A stretch of DNA of 64,000 nt from Galbula dea. Its lineage: Eukaryota > Chordata > Aves > Piciformes > Galbulidae. The stretch covers positions 131,037 through 195,036 of the forward strand of contig VWZX01010008.1 of NCBI GenBank assembly GCA_013399015.1, written 5' to 3'. The notes beneath the pieces were generated by a model. The model had not been told where the DNA came from. It ran no database searches and saw only the letters and a program-made list of their open reading frames with translations. Shown here piece by piece: positions 25,453 through 38,890 of this stretch (position 1 is its first letter; every line of letters begins with the position of its first letter). Position numbers and translations under genes: made by a program.

Positions 25453-26107
25453 AACTCAGCTCTCCTCCTAGATCAGTTCATGAAGCCTTAGGGAAAAATA
25501 AAGCCCCAAATGCCTTCTTCTCCCATTGAAGGTAGCTTTGAGTTGAGTTTGTGTCTAGGAAAGTTCTTTCCATCAAGTGCTACATTTTCACAGCACAATT
25601 AAGCTCCACAGGCAACATTTGAGCTTCCTTTGCTCTTCCAGCCTGCCCTTCACCTCTCACATTGCTTTGCAGTTCCAAGCCACCCTCTGTATTGTGTTGA
25701 TCTGAACAAGGTGAGAACTGGGAGAGCTAATCCAGGAAGATAAGATTTCATCAAGAAGTTAATGTTTTCTATATGTTCCCCCCAAAGAACTGTGCAAGCC
25801 TTGAAATGCTTTGTTCAGAAGACCTCTTCCCTCTCTCTTTCTGACTCAGATGAATACAACAGCCTCCTTCACCCAACACCTTGCCCAACTGTCCTGTTTA
25901 AAACTCACCATGGTAGAGGTGGTGCTGTTCCAAACAAGGCCCTGACCTTCACCCATGGACAAGCTTATGCTGTATTCTCTGTACCCTTAAGACAAAAGCT
26001 TTAGGACAGAAACATGTCAGACTATGACTCTGGGCCACAAATAGAAGCCTTTTCTTCGAAGGGTCTGGTGAATCTTTCCTTTTATCACTTCCCTCTGTTC
26101 CTTATGA

Positions 26108-26203
26108 AATCAAAACAAAACCACAACAACAACAAATCAAAACCAACAAGAAACGAACCAACCAGCAACAAAACAACACACAAGAAGACCCCAATCACCC
26201 CAA
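26108..26203 (+). repeat. A/C-rich low-complexity tract
   Basis: About 95 bases made almost only of A and C, with AAAACC, CAACAACAA and AACCAACC words. It is similar in style and strand to the tracts at 12979, 47689 and 56240. Confidence 0.8.
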
Positions 26204-26901
26204 TTCTTAAGAGATTAAGAACCAACACAACTCCTCCCACTGCCACACTCCAGGCTGAATGCTAGGACCCAGTTCATTAGCCTCAGGATTTGGGCTCAGT
26301 GTCTGCCTTTGGGTGCATTCCCAATGACACATGGAGAAGATGCTGCCCAACTGCTACAATAAGGAGCCATGATTTAGCTCTGTACATAATCTAATGGTGG
26401 AAAGTATACACAGCAGTTGCCAGAATGCATGGATGGATGAATAAGGGAGCTTAAGGGTATGCAACAGTAAATAGGTATTTCTCATGTGACTGATCAGAGT
26501 GAAAACTATATTCCAGTTTATTACATAGCCTGCAGACATAAAATTGAATGGTAATTGTTTGAACTAGATTCAGCAGTACCTACCACAATCCACTAATGAA
26601 AGGGACCTGTGTTGTCTTGCACCTTTGGATTAAGCTTGCTGAATACATTGTATTTTTAGAACAGCCATCAGGATCTTTTAGACTGCAGCTGGAACACATG
26701 ACAGCAGTTGAAACAGGTAGAACAACTGCTCTGCCTGCTCAACAGCTGGATGGGAAAAGCTGGGGGTACTTCAAGAGAAGCCTGCAGTCTAATTCAAGGC
26801 TGTTCTGAATCAGTGGAGAACTTGCACTGGGTTCGCTGGGTTTTACTCATCTATGTTGAGGACAATTAAGAAAGCTAGTCAAATTAGCCTCTGTTGAGCT
26901 G

Positions 26902-26940
26902 GTTTGTGATTGTTTGTGTTTGATTGTTTGTTTTTTTTTA
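26902..26940 (+). repeat. G/T-rich low-complexity tract
   Basis: TTTG and GATTG words end in a run of T. It is one of the few tracts with G/T, not A/C, on the plus strand. Confidence 0.75.
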
Positions 26941-29474
26941 AATCTGGTCTTTTCCACTGAAAGCCCCTTTAAAACCCAATCTTTCCCATGTCTGTATAGT
27001 ATAGACACAAGCTAGAGCAGAACAAGAACAAACCTCCGCCTCAGAAAGAAGTTCTGAGGAGGACTGTAGGAAATCTGCACGACCTTAAACACCCAGCAAG
27101 AGTGTGTGCAAAGATTGATAACCTTCTCCAGGAGTAAACCATGCAGAACAACACCTGATGAAGTCTCTGGCTTCCCAATCTGCTATTAACACCAAAGCAC
27201 AAGAATGCCAACACACTTCAGCTTCATTATTTAGAGAAGGCAGAACAGGTATTTATCACAGGCAGCACTGACACATCAAAGTGCTGGTTCTATGCCACTG
27301 GAGGACTACCCAAACCTAATTGTTCCATGATTGTTCAACATCAACACTGCAAGACTGTCACAAACAGGACACTGTTGATTCAAAGGAAAGGACATAGCTT
27401 GTTACATCAAAGATGAGGCTGCTAGACCAGAGAGAAGCAAGTATTTCCAAGAAAACAAACCAATAAACAACCCCAGCAGCTGGAATTGCTTCCCTGATTA
27501 TTCTTTCCAGGCCTTGTTCTTACTAGTGAATAATGCCTTAAGAAAGCTGTGCAAAGCCAAGTACAGGGGAGGCAGGAGAACATTGCCCTGGACCAGCTCT
27601 GGTTACAGCCAAGAAACAACAAAAAAAACCAAACCCAAAAGCAGGAGCAGGATGATAAGATCTGAGCAACTTTATCATGCTGGGAGGTTGCTCAGCTTCC
27701 TTTTAACAGTTACCACTCAGGTCACTCAATAAAAGCAATTACACTTCAGCAAGAAATAAAGAAAGGAAAATCCCAAACAACACAGGTCACATGTATTGAT
27801 TTATCCCTTCCCAGACACCTAAAACACAACACATGTCCAGGAAAGGAGGCATCATTGTCCAGGAGGAGACCTCCAACACAACCACAAACCAAAAAACCCT
27901 TCAGAGAGCAAAGCAGTGTGGAAAATCAACTCTCTTTTATGGCTATAGAGCTTCAGAAATGATCCGTAACTGTGGAACAGATGAGTTCTAGAGGCACTAG
28001 AGTCATCACATCACTTATTTCCCCAGAATCATTCCCTGACACAAGATCACAATCACTAGGAAAGGCTCAGCCCAGAGACATCCCTCCCCTCCCATATACA
28101 GTCACCTACCATGTTCTCCTGCGTGGGGTCCCAGCCATGGTCTCACCTCTGCTGCTCTTCCTCCTGAAGGACAGGAACCACATGTTGTGAAATCAGAGCT
28201 TCCAACATAACCAGACCAGAAAGCCTCCCAGAACTGCAGAGAGCTAACACAACTGGGAAAATAACCCCCTTCCCCTGAACAACTCCACTCTCCTCTCACT
28301 CTCAAGAGGCTCAGGTGCAAATGACAGTGAACACCTGGGCTTACCCACACCCACGGGTGAATAAGGGTCCTCTAGACCACAGAGAAGGTAAGCAACCATT
28401 CCTAACCCTAAAGAATATCTGATAGTCAAAGCTCTTTCTCTAACACATACAACAAGCAGCTCAAAATCAGAGAGAAGCAGACAGCAGAACATGTACACTC
28501 CTCCTCCACCACCATAACCACTGGAGCACAGGAAGGCTGCTGAGCTGAGCCTACCTTGAGCACAGGAGATGCCTGCCCAGCCCTGGAAACCCCCATCTTG
28601 AACCACAGCTGAGGCAGGGGAAAAGCACTAATTTCCACCTGTACCCAGCCAAGAGCCCACCACAGCCCCAGGCCTCTCCAGGTGCCTTATTTACATCTTC
28701 CTGGCTTCCACTGAAGGAGGCCAACAGAAATGGTTTTCTCACAAGAAGGAAAAAAAAAGAAGTAAAAGAGCATAATAAAACGGGATGCTCAGAATCAGAT
28801 GTGCTTCTCTCCCTGTCCCAAGGCCAGTGGCTTCATTACAGTCACCCTTCCCTTGATGATGAGAGCACTGGAGTTCTTGTGGAAAGCATTAAGAAATGTT
28901 TGCTCTTCAAACCCAAACTGATGCATAGCTTGAGGCTGCTCACCCCTGGCCTCAGAGCCCTTCGAGGTGGCTTGCAAAATAGAGATGTTTTTGTGAAAAA
29001 TGGGAAGAACCTACAGAAGTGACCAGTTCTCAAAGAAAAGAGATTTGCCAGAATCTGGATTGATCTATGATTTATATTCTGCTCAAATTCTGGCATCTGT
29101 AAGTGTAGCAGATCTGACATTTACAGGCAATGCCTAACATTTGAGTGAGCCAATTATTTCTGGAAGAGACAGTGCTAGGAATTAACATGCACAGTTATTT
29201 TCTCAAGGAAAAGATGCATTCAGATCTATCATTTTATTGTCACTTTTGCATAGCTTGTAGCAGGGCATGAGCTGCAGAATCAAAATTCAGTGGGGGGAAA
29301 AGAAAAACAGTGATATGATAACAACAGGATACAGAGAGTAACTGGATCCTCTCCTTTCTTAAACACTTGAGCAGTGCTGCACTGTGTGGAGTTCTTACAC
29401 TGCGCAACACAACACTGCACCTGAGACATAACACCATGCTAAGCAGAGTCCTCAAATCCCAGCATGGAGGGAAG

Positions 29475-29580
29475 AAAAGGGGTTGGAAAGGACCCCTGGG
29501 GATCATCCAGGCCAACCCCCCTGGAGAGCCAGAACCCCCTTTGCTCTGGCCCTCAAGCTGGAGCAGGCACTTACATTACT
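29475..29580 (-). mobile_element. Diverged CR1-like 3' end fragment
   Basis: The words 'gggttggaaaggacccctgg', 'ggatcatccaggccaacccc' and 'gccctcaagctggagcaggc' match the reverse complement of a CR1 3' end. Only about 100 bases can be followed. The match is weaker than for the other copies, so the boundaries are approximate. Confidence 0.75.
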
Positions 29581-32500
29581 CCCTGTAGTATGTTTATTGT
29601 GGTTGCAAATCCCTAATGAAATACTTGAAGAAAGTCTTCTTGCTAGAGCATGGGCTCTTTGTAAAACATGTAGATGACACACTTCTCTTCCCAAGAGTCA
29701 GTTCAGCCAGGAGGTTAATTAGACAAGACTCAGTTACCCAAAACTTTAGTAACCAATACCATAAATGTTTTTCCTGAAGTACAAGACTGACACCATGAAG
29801 TCCTTGACAGTATTACCACAGTTCGACTAAGAATGTTCCCAAGAGATGAGTGGGATTAGGATGGTGGGTAACAAATCATGGCATTTGACATGTATTGTTG
29901 GGTGTTGATTCCATGGTTTTAGTCTTCCAGTGTTTTTGGAGGAATCCATGATTATCCGTGTACTGTTGCAATAGTCAAGGAACCTTTTACAAACTCATTA
30001 TCCTTCCAAATTAGTTTATAACACCTTCTGAGTGCCTCAGAATGATGTTTTCAGAGCTGAATTACCTTTCTGTCATTTGCTGATGGCACATTTCCCAGGG
30101 ATTTACCACTTATTGGCAGCCCCTGCACTGGGGTACAACAGGAAAACAGCAGAGCTGGTTTGCCACTGAATCAAAAGTATAAATTAGAGCTTTGCAGTAA
30201 ACTGGTCCAGAAAGTCATCCTCAGGCAAGTCCAGTGCTTGAGGACCATTAGTTCTGGGAGCCCAGGTTGGCAGTGCACCCTTGGCTGCATTAATCCTTTG
30301 CATTAAAGAAGCTAAAAACACTTGGTGTCTCTACATCAAGTTAACCTGATGGACCACCAGGTGCTTGACCCTGATTAACAGCAGCATCTCCCTGAATTTA
30401 GGGATACATGGATAACTTTTCAGCTGCTACAATCCTACTGTATCTTGTAGCAAACAGAACTCTTTGGTGTTCTAAGTGAAAATACTTTAGGTTTGGGGGA
30501 TATTTTGGGAAACCTTTTCTTCCCAGGGGAAAGTAAGAACATAATGCAATGGGTAAGATGCAAACTATGTGGTTTGGGCAATCTTTTCTCAAGAAACATG
30601 CAGATCAGAACACTCCTTTGCTAACACATCCAGGACAGATGGATACCTTAACTAAGCTCATGGCATGGACTGAAAGTGTCCAGCAAAGGGCTTGTTCATT
30701 TGCATGGAGGATGATAAGTATATCTAAGGCAGTATTCTCCCAAATTTCTCCAAGTTATTTAGACCATAAAGAGACTGGGGAGTAGAGAGCAAGAAAACAT
30801 CAGCAGGGAGGATTGTATTAGCTTGAAACTGGCCTCAACAACTTGTACACTTCCATCACCAGGAGAAGCAGAGCTTGTAGTGCCCCTGGAGAGCAGCTGA
30901 AGCCAGAATGTCACCAACATGGTGCATGACCTTTGCATGGGAATTAGCTACAGAAACTGCTGTCTCTGAAGTCAATCTCCTTCTGGTAAGCTAGGATTTG
31001 ACAGTGCCTGTGTGATTTCAGGAAGTGGGACAGAGCACTTGGATTTTCTATTTGCAGGAGCTGGACTTAGATCTGTTCAGTGGAAGACTGATGGAAAACA
31101 CTGCAAGTTGAAATGCCATTTCTGATCTGAGTCCTCTGAGACTCTCACTCAGGGTAAATGTCCTTTGTTTTCTTTCATTTTGTTTGTTCCAGTTTCATTA
31201 GCTATCTCTTAATCACAACCACTGTGCCCACATTATGAGGCTGAGCAGAACTGTGTTGGTTGCATCAGTGCTTGGGAGCAGCATCCACCTCAGGCCTCAC
31301 AGAACAGTAGGAAGAGTTGCTAAGAGATCTCAAAGGGAGAACACCCTTCTGATTACAGTGGGGGCTGTGGAGAAGCTGATGAGCAGATGAAGAAGCCTGA
31401 GAAGGAAACACATTGAAGATGATACAGCTATGAAAAAGAGGTTCCCATTCCTTCAGCACATTTGGATTTGCAATCATATCTCACTCACTTTGTAGGAAGC
31501 TAAAGAGCTACACACCCTGTTAGAACTGTGGCTATGAACCTCCCAGGGACATTGCATCAGGAGACATCTGTCAGTAGAAACAGGAGCCTTTGCTAAGGGC
31601 CAGGGAAGCTGGAGTCTAGTACAAAAGAATGGTTACAGGGTGGGAAGAGTATGGGAGAGGTGAGCTACCATGCCACTAACATGACACTGCTGTCTTTAGG
31701 AACACAATTCCTAGCATTCTGAGTCCCTCTGTTAAGCCAGTTCTGTTATCAAGGAAGAAAAATATATGACAACTTCTTTTTTTCTTTTGTTTGTTCTGGC
31801 TCTTGCACTTCCATGGCAGTGCCTGTCTGCTCTGTTACCCTGCTGCTCCCCCCTGCCCAGCAATGCTCTTTGTTGCCACCTTCTCGGTTGCTGCTGGCAC
31901 TTGTGCTAACAACATTTGGGCTAATGTAGTCATGCTTCAAACAAAGCAAGGGCAACCCTTGGACACCCCCACCCAGGTTTTAAACAGACAAACTCCCACC
32001 AGGGCTGGGAACATGCAGCTTGCCAGCAGCATCGTGCCAGTGGCAGCAGAAAGGAAACACCTAGCCTGGAGAAGGAAGGTAGCAACAGCATCCCACTGGA
32101 GCAAGGTCTGGATACCTCCAGGGCCCTGCTGGGCTTACACACAAAACTGCCTCCCCCAGTCCAGCTGGAGACATGTTCTGTTGGAGAGGAGGAGGTGGGT
32201 AAATAGAACAAGCCAAGGGGTGGGATCCAGCTGGCTTGCATTCACTCATGGCTCTCTGATTCTGCACATGGCTTGGAGAAAAGTTTGCTGCCACTTAGCT
32301 TCTCCATCTGTAAGCCAAGTGTACTGGTAGCCAATCTGCTAGCTGCAGAGCTGAGGGGCCTAGTTCCACCATCTACACTGGAATTTACATGAAAGGGCCA
32401 TGAGTACCTCAGCTACAATATTCCATTTACATCTGGTTGTGAAGGGACACAAGGAAAAAAATCCAAAAAAAGTGTTAATCAAGTGCTAATCTTGCTGCTA

Positions 32501-35500
32501 ATTATTTTAACTGCTTACCTTTGGAATTTCTGTATATGTTTCATTTACTTTCCTTCTCTAAATGGGAGTAAAATGTACAAAAGGGCAAGCATTTCCTCTC
32601 TTCTGGTCCTACTCCACCTATTTTTTGGGCCATACTACATGCCTGGGAGTTTCATAATGGAAATTGGAAATGGAATTAGAGAGAAGGAAATTGCTACAAA
32701 TGAAGCAATTTCCTGGGTGTAAACAGCACTGGTAATTTTGAAGACCAGATTTAACACAAAAACATATTTTGTTCTTCACACAAGTGTGATCATTTGTTGC
32801 TACATAGAGTTTAGCTCAACTAACCTCAGCAAATAACCTCATTATGATTGCTGATGACACAAAAGACCAAGGGCTGGACACTACAGTCCTAATTCGGGCA
32901 AAACTCCAGAACTTCAATGATCATTTTGTCTAAGTAATCACATTAGGATCTGGTCTTGGCAGGTTCCAGCCCTAATGGCTAACAATATACCCTGGACTGA
33001 CTTATCAAAAATGTGGTAACTTGCTTTAAAAAAACAAATAGAGACTAGAGGAGCCTAAATCCCATTGTCTACCACCAGTGTACAACTGAGCGCCCTGGTT
33101 TAGGATATCATTTAGACACTCAAGTGTGTGCTCTGAGCATTTCCTAGGATCTCAAATACATGACTTCGATAAGCACTGGGCTTCTGCCTCACCCAGCTTC
33201 TGTGAGAGTCCCAGGGGCTGCATCTTCTGTTAAGGCAGAGTCACTGTGGTCTTCAGGTCACAGGCACTGTCTTGCTGCAGCAATGCCCTCCAGGAGCTCC
33301 TATTCCCATGGGAGCTTCAGGAAGCCTGGCAGAACGGCGTCTCCTGGGGAGCAGCAGGCCACACGTGCCATCCATTGTGTCTCCAGTTCCCCAAATCCCT
33401 CTGAAAATCCATTCCCCAAGTCTTTTGGAAATACCAGGTTTAGCTTCTACTCATTTAAACCTCTCTAATCATTTCCCCCCTGCTTATTTCAACAGTGAGA
33501 GCAGGATGTTGAGAATTGCTCTTCATATCTCTGAGTGGCTTTAAATGCCAAAGATTCAGTTAATTTGTCAAAAGTGAAAGAGACTGCTTGAAGTTGTTGG
33601 ATGAACTAATAATTTCTGAGCAGCTTAGTAGATAACCCTATTCACCAGCCTACATGTTGACATTGGTTTGAAGAGTCAGGGCTAATTTCAGGCTCCTGAG
33701 AAGCCCACTGAAGTTACCTGCCTGCGTGGTGAGCCAATGTGGTGGTGTGTATTTTGTGCATAGTCTACAACCGAGAAGAGTAGGAGTATTACCTCTGCAA
33801 ACACTGTCTTCTGCCAGTACTCATAACTCTTTTTTTTCTGGAAACCCTTTGAAGACTTTGGATCAAATTTTAAAGGTATCAAATTCCATTTTAGCCTTTG
33901 CTCTTCCAAATCCTGTGGCCATCAGAGAACGTGGCCACTGCAACCTGTGAAAAGAATCTGGCCAGCACAGACGGCTCATCGCTGAGGCATGACATCTGGG
34001 TAGTTGTCTGTCACAGCAGCACAAGTAAATCACCCTTCAGCAATCCTGGATCTACTAGAGGTATGAAAGTCATTCATCCAAGAATAATCAACTTCTGGAA
34101 ATCATTCACAGCTGCTGGAACCGACTACAATGCACCAGCAATTAGTTGTGCATCGTTGCTTTCAAATCACACAAAGCTGGCTGTGGTGGGAGGGGGTGGA
34201 CATTGGTTCAACTAGGTTTTATATGAAACAAGAGATCACCTGGAGGAGGAATATTACTGGAATTTACGTTTCAGGTCATATCTGGGAATTTACATTTCAC
34301 TTGTAGAATGTCTCCACTTGGCTTTCACAACTAATGATGTCATAGATCAAAGACACTGGGTATCTTAGAAAGCCCTGCTGGAGAGACACAATGAATAATT
34401 CAACGTTTGCAGAGCAGCTCCTACTCTTATTGTAGAGGGGAGTACAAGTTGTACAAATTTGTACAGGGATTAATAAGTGATTCCACTGAAAAGAAAAGGA
34501 AATGTTATTCTAGAGTGAGGGATATCAGAATAAGAAAAACAGACTGCACCTATGGTTTCACTGCCTTCACTGTGGGGGTCAGGCCCAGATTCAGTCCACC
34601 AGGGTTAAAAGCAGTACCTAAAGCTGTCTTCTGAAGAGAGAGGCATCTTGAGAGGGAAGAGGACTGCAAATTGTAGGGAAGATAAAGGAGCTCAAGGATC
34701 TCATTTGAAACATCTGATGGTAGACAAGATGAGTTCACTGCATACAGAGTAAAGACAATGAAAACACAGACCTGAGCAGTAGCAGAGAACCTGTATTCAG
34801 GTGAAGTACAAAGGAGAGCACTACTCTTTTTAAGAACCTTCAGCAGTAGCAAAGGAAACAAGCCTGGAAGTGTTTTGTAACAGGCTTCTATGTACTCCTG
34901 GAAAACACAAACCCAAAGAAACAAAGGAACAAATCCACAAAGGAGTAGATATTAAAGGCCCAGTTACACTCTCACGTAACCCATGGCTGGATTGTACCAA
35001 GCATTGCTATCTGGCACTCTCCAAAGAGTGTACACAAACTCCATGCTTGGCTGCACATGTCAGTCTTCGCTGCCAAACCCATGAACCACTGTGTTCTCCT
35101 ATTAGATCTGGCTCCAGTCCCATAGGAAAGTTTCCAGTTGATGCCCTTTCCATGCTTTCCTCCCCTGTCTGATTTGTCTCATGTAACCTGAAGAAGGGAC
35201 AAAAGAGCCAGTAGAACCTAAAGAACCACTAGATGAAAACTCTGTCTAGCAAAGTGGTTTCTTAGCTGTGGAAGGTTCTCTCTTCTAGTACTGGAAGTCT
35301 AGTTACTCCTTTCCTACAAGACTAAACAACATTTTGTTGTGGCTTCTTTATAAGGAAGGACTTGTTAGTGACTCCTCCTGTTTGTATGGACATAGTCAGG
35401 TGCAAACACTAAGCAGTTTCATCAGTCCAGCCTGGGTCTGTGCACATTTCACACTGAGAAGCTTTCATTGCTGGTGGAGGTACACACAAAGATCGGTGCT

Positions 35501-37038
35501 GCCCTTTTGGACAACAGAAGAAAACATCTTGGGGCATGATAATCCAAAGTACTTCAATTCATCTTTACCTATTGTAACATTGGAAGCCTTTTGGAAACAA
35601 GTTTACACAAGTTACATAAAGACAAGATGTTACAGGTTGTTAACAGAACTCAAATGCAAAGGAATCCTAATCATTGCCCTTTTTATGCCAACTAAACCAA
35701 AACATGGACAAAATTATTAGACATGGCTAATGGCAATATCTGCTGGTCACACCTTGGAGGACATCTTCAACATCTGGATCTCTGACTCCCTGTGAAATCA
35801 ACAGATACATGGTTTCTCTCCCAGCCTCAAGTGATTGGTGACTCAAGACTTACTTCCTCTATGTAGATCTTCTGTCTGTACCTGACCTTTTACAGTCTCT
35901 TCCTATCCTTGTCTTCACTTCTGTCTACCACTCATCCTAGAGGCAACCTGCCCAGTCTTGAAGCACAGATGATCTCTGACTTTTTATTTAAATGCTCCAT
36001 TAAAACACTTTCCTTCCCTGAAGTTATCTAAGAATGCTCTGCTGTAACTCCTGCAGCCACAGTGAAATGATTCTCACCCTTGGTCTGCTGTTTTGATTTG
36101 TTTTTCTTGGGAAATTCTTCAGCAGTCTCTCTACCCCTTTATGCTGCTGTGCAGGACCTGTGGCACTGACACTGCACAAGTGAGTTACACATCTGGCTGA
36201 GCTAACAGAAGAGCCCCAGATGACAGCAGAGGAGTCAGTAAAAGCAATAATAAAGAGCAATAAATACCATTATCACATACAACAAGAATACGTACACCAT
36301 CCAGCAGTCTGGCAGTTCAAAAGCAAGCTAAGAGCTACATCAGGAGGCTTGTTTTGTTTTGAATAATTAGTTTTATAAGAGAACATTGATCAAAGGCATT
36401 GGTGGCAAGTTTAGTGAAGTGTTCATGTACAGAGGCACTGGAAAATTGCTCAGACCTGAACTCAGCTCAGCCAAAATCAGGTAGAGCCATAAATAATCAG
36501 GGTTAAAGATGAACTGTCAGACCTGAACAAAGGAACTCCACAGACCAGGAAAGCATGGCTACAGTCTCAGCAGCTATGGGTGGGTTTTAAAGAAGACCCT
36601 TGCAAGGCTTCACAACTTCACCATCAAAAGAGTGTCACAGTTGTATCATACATTCTCTGAGCAGCTGCTTACCTTTTAGCTGCAGCAATGTGCTGGAGAA
36701 AACACAACCATACTGCTTCTTCACACAGCAAAGTCCTTCTGGAGGGAGGGAGAGCAGATCACCTGTGTGAAAACCGTCCAGTGCCATGAGAAACCTACAG
36801 GGACAGAAATGCAAAGATTCTTGATGTCATCTGGTTTAGTGGAAAGATAGTGAAATAGTGGAGAGATGGGGAGAACCTCAGAATATTTTGTGGTGAGCAG
36901 AGTGAACAATTCAGGCTTTCTGGAAGAAGTTCTTCTCTGTTTATCCTGCTGACACAGGGGGCATGGTCTCACCTTTTGCCCAGGACTGCCCAAACAGCTT
37001 TCTGCAAAACTAAAGAGCTGTCTTTATTGCTGTATTAT
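29581..37038. other. Unassigned non-coding sequence
   Basis: This is the longest stretch without a recognised repeat, about 7.5 kb. It contains the longest N-free open frame in the window (179 codons, 31791-32330, plus strand). That frame begins at a TTG, with the first in-frame ATG at 31863, has no recognisable domain and overlaps an equally long-looking antisense frame, so I do not call it a gene. A CR1 reverse-transcriptase-like phrase near 32848 ('gctgatgacac') is too short to support. Confidence 0.5.
34441..34464 (+). repeat. GTACAA repeats with a 14-bp perfect palindrome
   Basis: A GTACAAGTT segment precedes GTACAAATTTGTAC (34451-34464), which is its own reverse complement. Short and possibly accidental. 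Confidence 0.6.
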
Positions 37039-37060
37039 TGTGTGTGTGTGTGTGTGTGTG
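37039..37060 (+). repeat. (TG)11 dinucleotide microsatellite
   Basis: Eleven uninterrupted TG units, long enough to be length-polymorphic between individuals. Confidence 0.95.
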
Positions 37061-37730
37061 CCTTTACAGCTAGTTAATTAAAAGTTCCCCTAAAGTGAGT
37101 GAAAGCATGAATATTTCTGCTGTGGAATCTTCTATATCTGGGAGTAACCTCTCACAAGAAGCTTTTCTGTTCTCCAGAATTGCTCTCAGAAGACCCATGG
37201 AGGACAATGTGTGACACTGGTTCATGCTGTGCAGACATGTTTGGTAAGGAAGGAGGCTGGAAGCACTAACACATGTAAGTGAGCACCTCTCAGCGGTCAG
37301 TGATTTTTCTCCCTCACCCATGGGACTGAAAGGAAAGAGATTGTCTCCCTTTGGCAAACCTTATAGTCACTCTCACTCGTGTGCACTACTGGATAGTTTT
37401 ACCCTTCTAGAACCATTTACTTAATTAGACTTCATAGTTTATAGCCAGTATTTCTTGTATTCCTAGTTAGATAGAGATAACTAGTTTTCCCACTACATAA
37501 GACACCTTTTTTTTCCCAATATAGGAATAAACTCAACACTTCAAGCAACCCAGCCTGAACCTGCCGAACTCACTGTAAGGATATTAACTCCTCATTCCTC
37601 TTTCTGGAGATCAGGGAGGGAACCACACATGATAACATTAAAAATGTTCTGTACCAAATGGTTGTTCTAGTGGTATAATCAATAAAAGTAAATTAAAGGA
37701 GGACAAAGAAGATACTGCTCAGATGATTTT
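37061..37730. other. Unassigned sequence; possible 3' UTR side of the candidate exon
   Basis: No repeat family was recognised. If the candidate exon at 37731-37984 is real, this would be its 3' untranslated side. The nearest AATAAA found reading leftward on the minus strand is at 37028-37023, about 700 bases beyond the stop. Confidence 0.35.
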
Positions 37731-37984
37731 CTAGTCCCTAGGAACATTTAGAGTAAAGCTCCTTCCAGCAATGGAGCAAATGCCAGCATTAGTCCTCTTG
37801 GCTCTTGTAATGCCACCATCAACATATTGGCTAGCATTTGTCACCAAGAAAAAGTCACCCTTTCTCATGCCTTGCTGAAGTTCACATTCAAGAGAAAACT
37901 CCAAAGAACTGAATTTGACCTTGAACTGATTCCAAGCATTTGGCTTGTGCACTCCCCAGTTGAAAGGAAAATCTGGGATCCTGG
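37731..37984 (-). CDS. Candidate 3'-terminal coding exon, identity unknown
   Basis: I do not recognise this protein. Reading on the minus strand, a pyrimidine-rich stretch ending in CTTCAG fits a splice acceptor, with the first exon base at 37984. Two bases complete a codon from a previous exon. Then 83 codons run to a TAG at 37733-37731. The residues are mixed and protein-like (start RIPDFPFNWGVHKP, later GMRKGDFFLVTNASQY, end SFTLNVPRD), unlike the Ser/Leu/Cys/Pro-rich chance frames elsewhere. The frame stays open leftward of the acceptor to 38135, but that part looks random. No upstream partner exon was identified. Chance remains a serious alternative, since a frame of this length is expected several times in 64 kb. 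An old pseudogene exon is also possible. Confidence 0.25.
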
Positions 37985-38840
37985 CTGAAGGGGGAGATGG
38001 AAGCCTTGTTTGAACTACCAAATGAGGGCAGCTGGAGAAAAATGGCTGTGGAGGATGGGAACATAAATTAAAGGCAAATCCTGAAAACAATGAGGGTTTT
38101 GGAAAAGAATAAAGCCACTTTCCGTTAAAAGTCAATTATTTTGCTAGAAGGTCAAAGATATTTTCAGTAATAACATCCTTCACTGGTAGACCATGAAGGC
38201 CTGTGCACGTCTGCCATAGGTGGATCTTTTGAGTATGCACAACAGAAACTGGCTGCTGGAACAGTGTCAGACAGGCTCTGCAGAATCACAATGCAAGTCA
38301 GACCACATGAAGTAATCAAAGTCTCAGTTTATTAAAATGTGTTATTTATGGCTTACAGAAAATATTTCTTGTCTGCAGAAGAGAAAGGAGTTAAGAATTC
38401 ACCCTTTTCATATTAAAAAGGTTTCTTTTTCCCATTACATTTACAAATACTGAATTTTATTCCTGAAGCAGGCAAAACAGAGATGCCAAGTCTCCCACAT
38501 TATCATCTACTGGATTCATTCTCTAGATAATAAATCTTCTGATCCTCATACCCCCTACAGACTCATCTCCTCTACAGTCTGCTGGCAAAGGTTGCTGACA
38601 TCCTCTCTGCAAAGGTTGCCTTGGCTGCTGGCACTCTGTGGCACTGTACCACAACTACAACTAAGCAAACAGTGACCTGAAGGGTTGCTTTCAAATGGTT
38701 AATGGTTGTCTCAGACCAACAGTTGTCAAGAGAGTTGTCAAAAGCAAGATAAAATAGGTGGAGTCCTCCTGGATCAATCCAGGCAGCAGGAACACTTGTT
38801 TTTCTGGCTCAGGTGACAACCAGGTGTCAGATGCATTTGT
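37985..38840. other. Unassigned non-coding sequence
   Basis: No gene or repeat family was recognised. If the neighbouring candidate exon is real, this would be the end of its preceding intron. Confidence 0.45.
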
Positions 38841-38890
38841 ACAGAATCATTATCATGGTTGGAAAGGACCTTCAAAGATCATCAAGGCTG
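38841..38890 (-). mobile_element. Short CR1 3' tail fragment
   Basis: 'acagaatcattatcatggtt', 'ggaaaggacct' and 'caaagatcatcaaggc' match the reverse complement of the last ~50 bases of an avian CR1. Similarity is lost after about 38895. Confidence 0.8.

Larger units (their letters stand above)
24866..29474. other. Unassigned non-coding sequence with low-complexity tracts
   Basis: About 4.6 kb without a recognised gene. Overlapping frames on both strands at 28.1-28.7 kb (up to 120 codons) lack domain or splice evidence. Low-complexity tracts inside it are listed separately. Confidence 0.5.

Noticed and set aside
31791..32330. 179-codon plus-strand open frame
   Set aside because: It starts at TTG (first in-frame ATG at 31863), shows no recognisable domain or splice context, and overlaps long antisense frames. 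A frame of this length is roughly the maximum expected by chance in 64 kb of six-frame sequence.
32840..32885. 'gctgatgacac' phrase resembling CR1 reverse transcriptase
   Set aside because: The match covers only about a dozen bases and the surroundings do not follow CR1 order.
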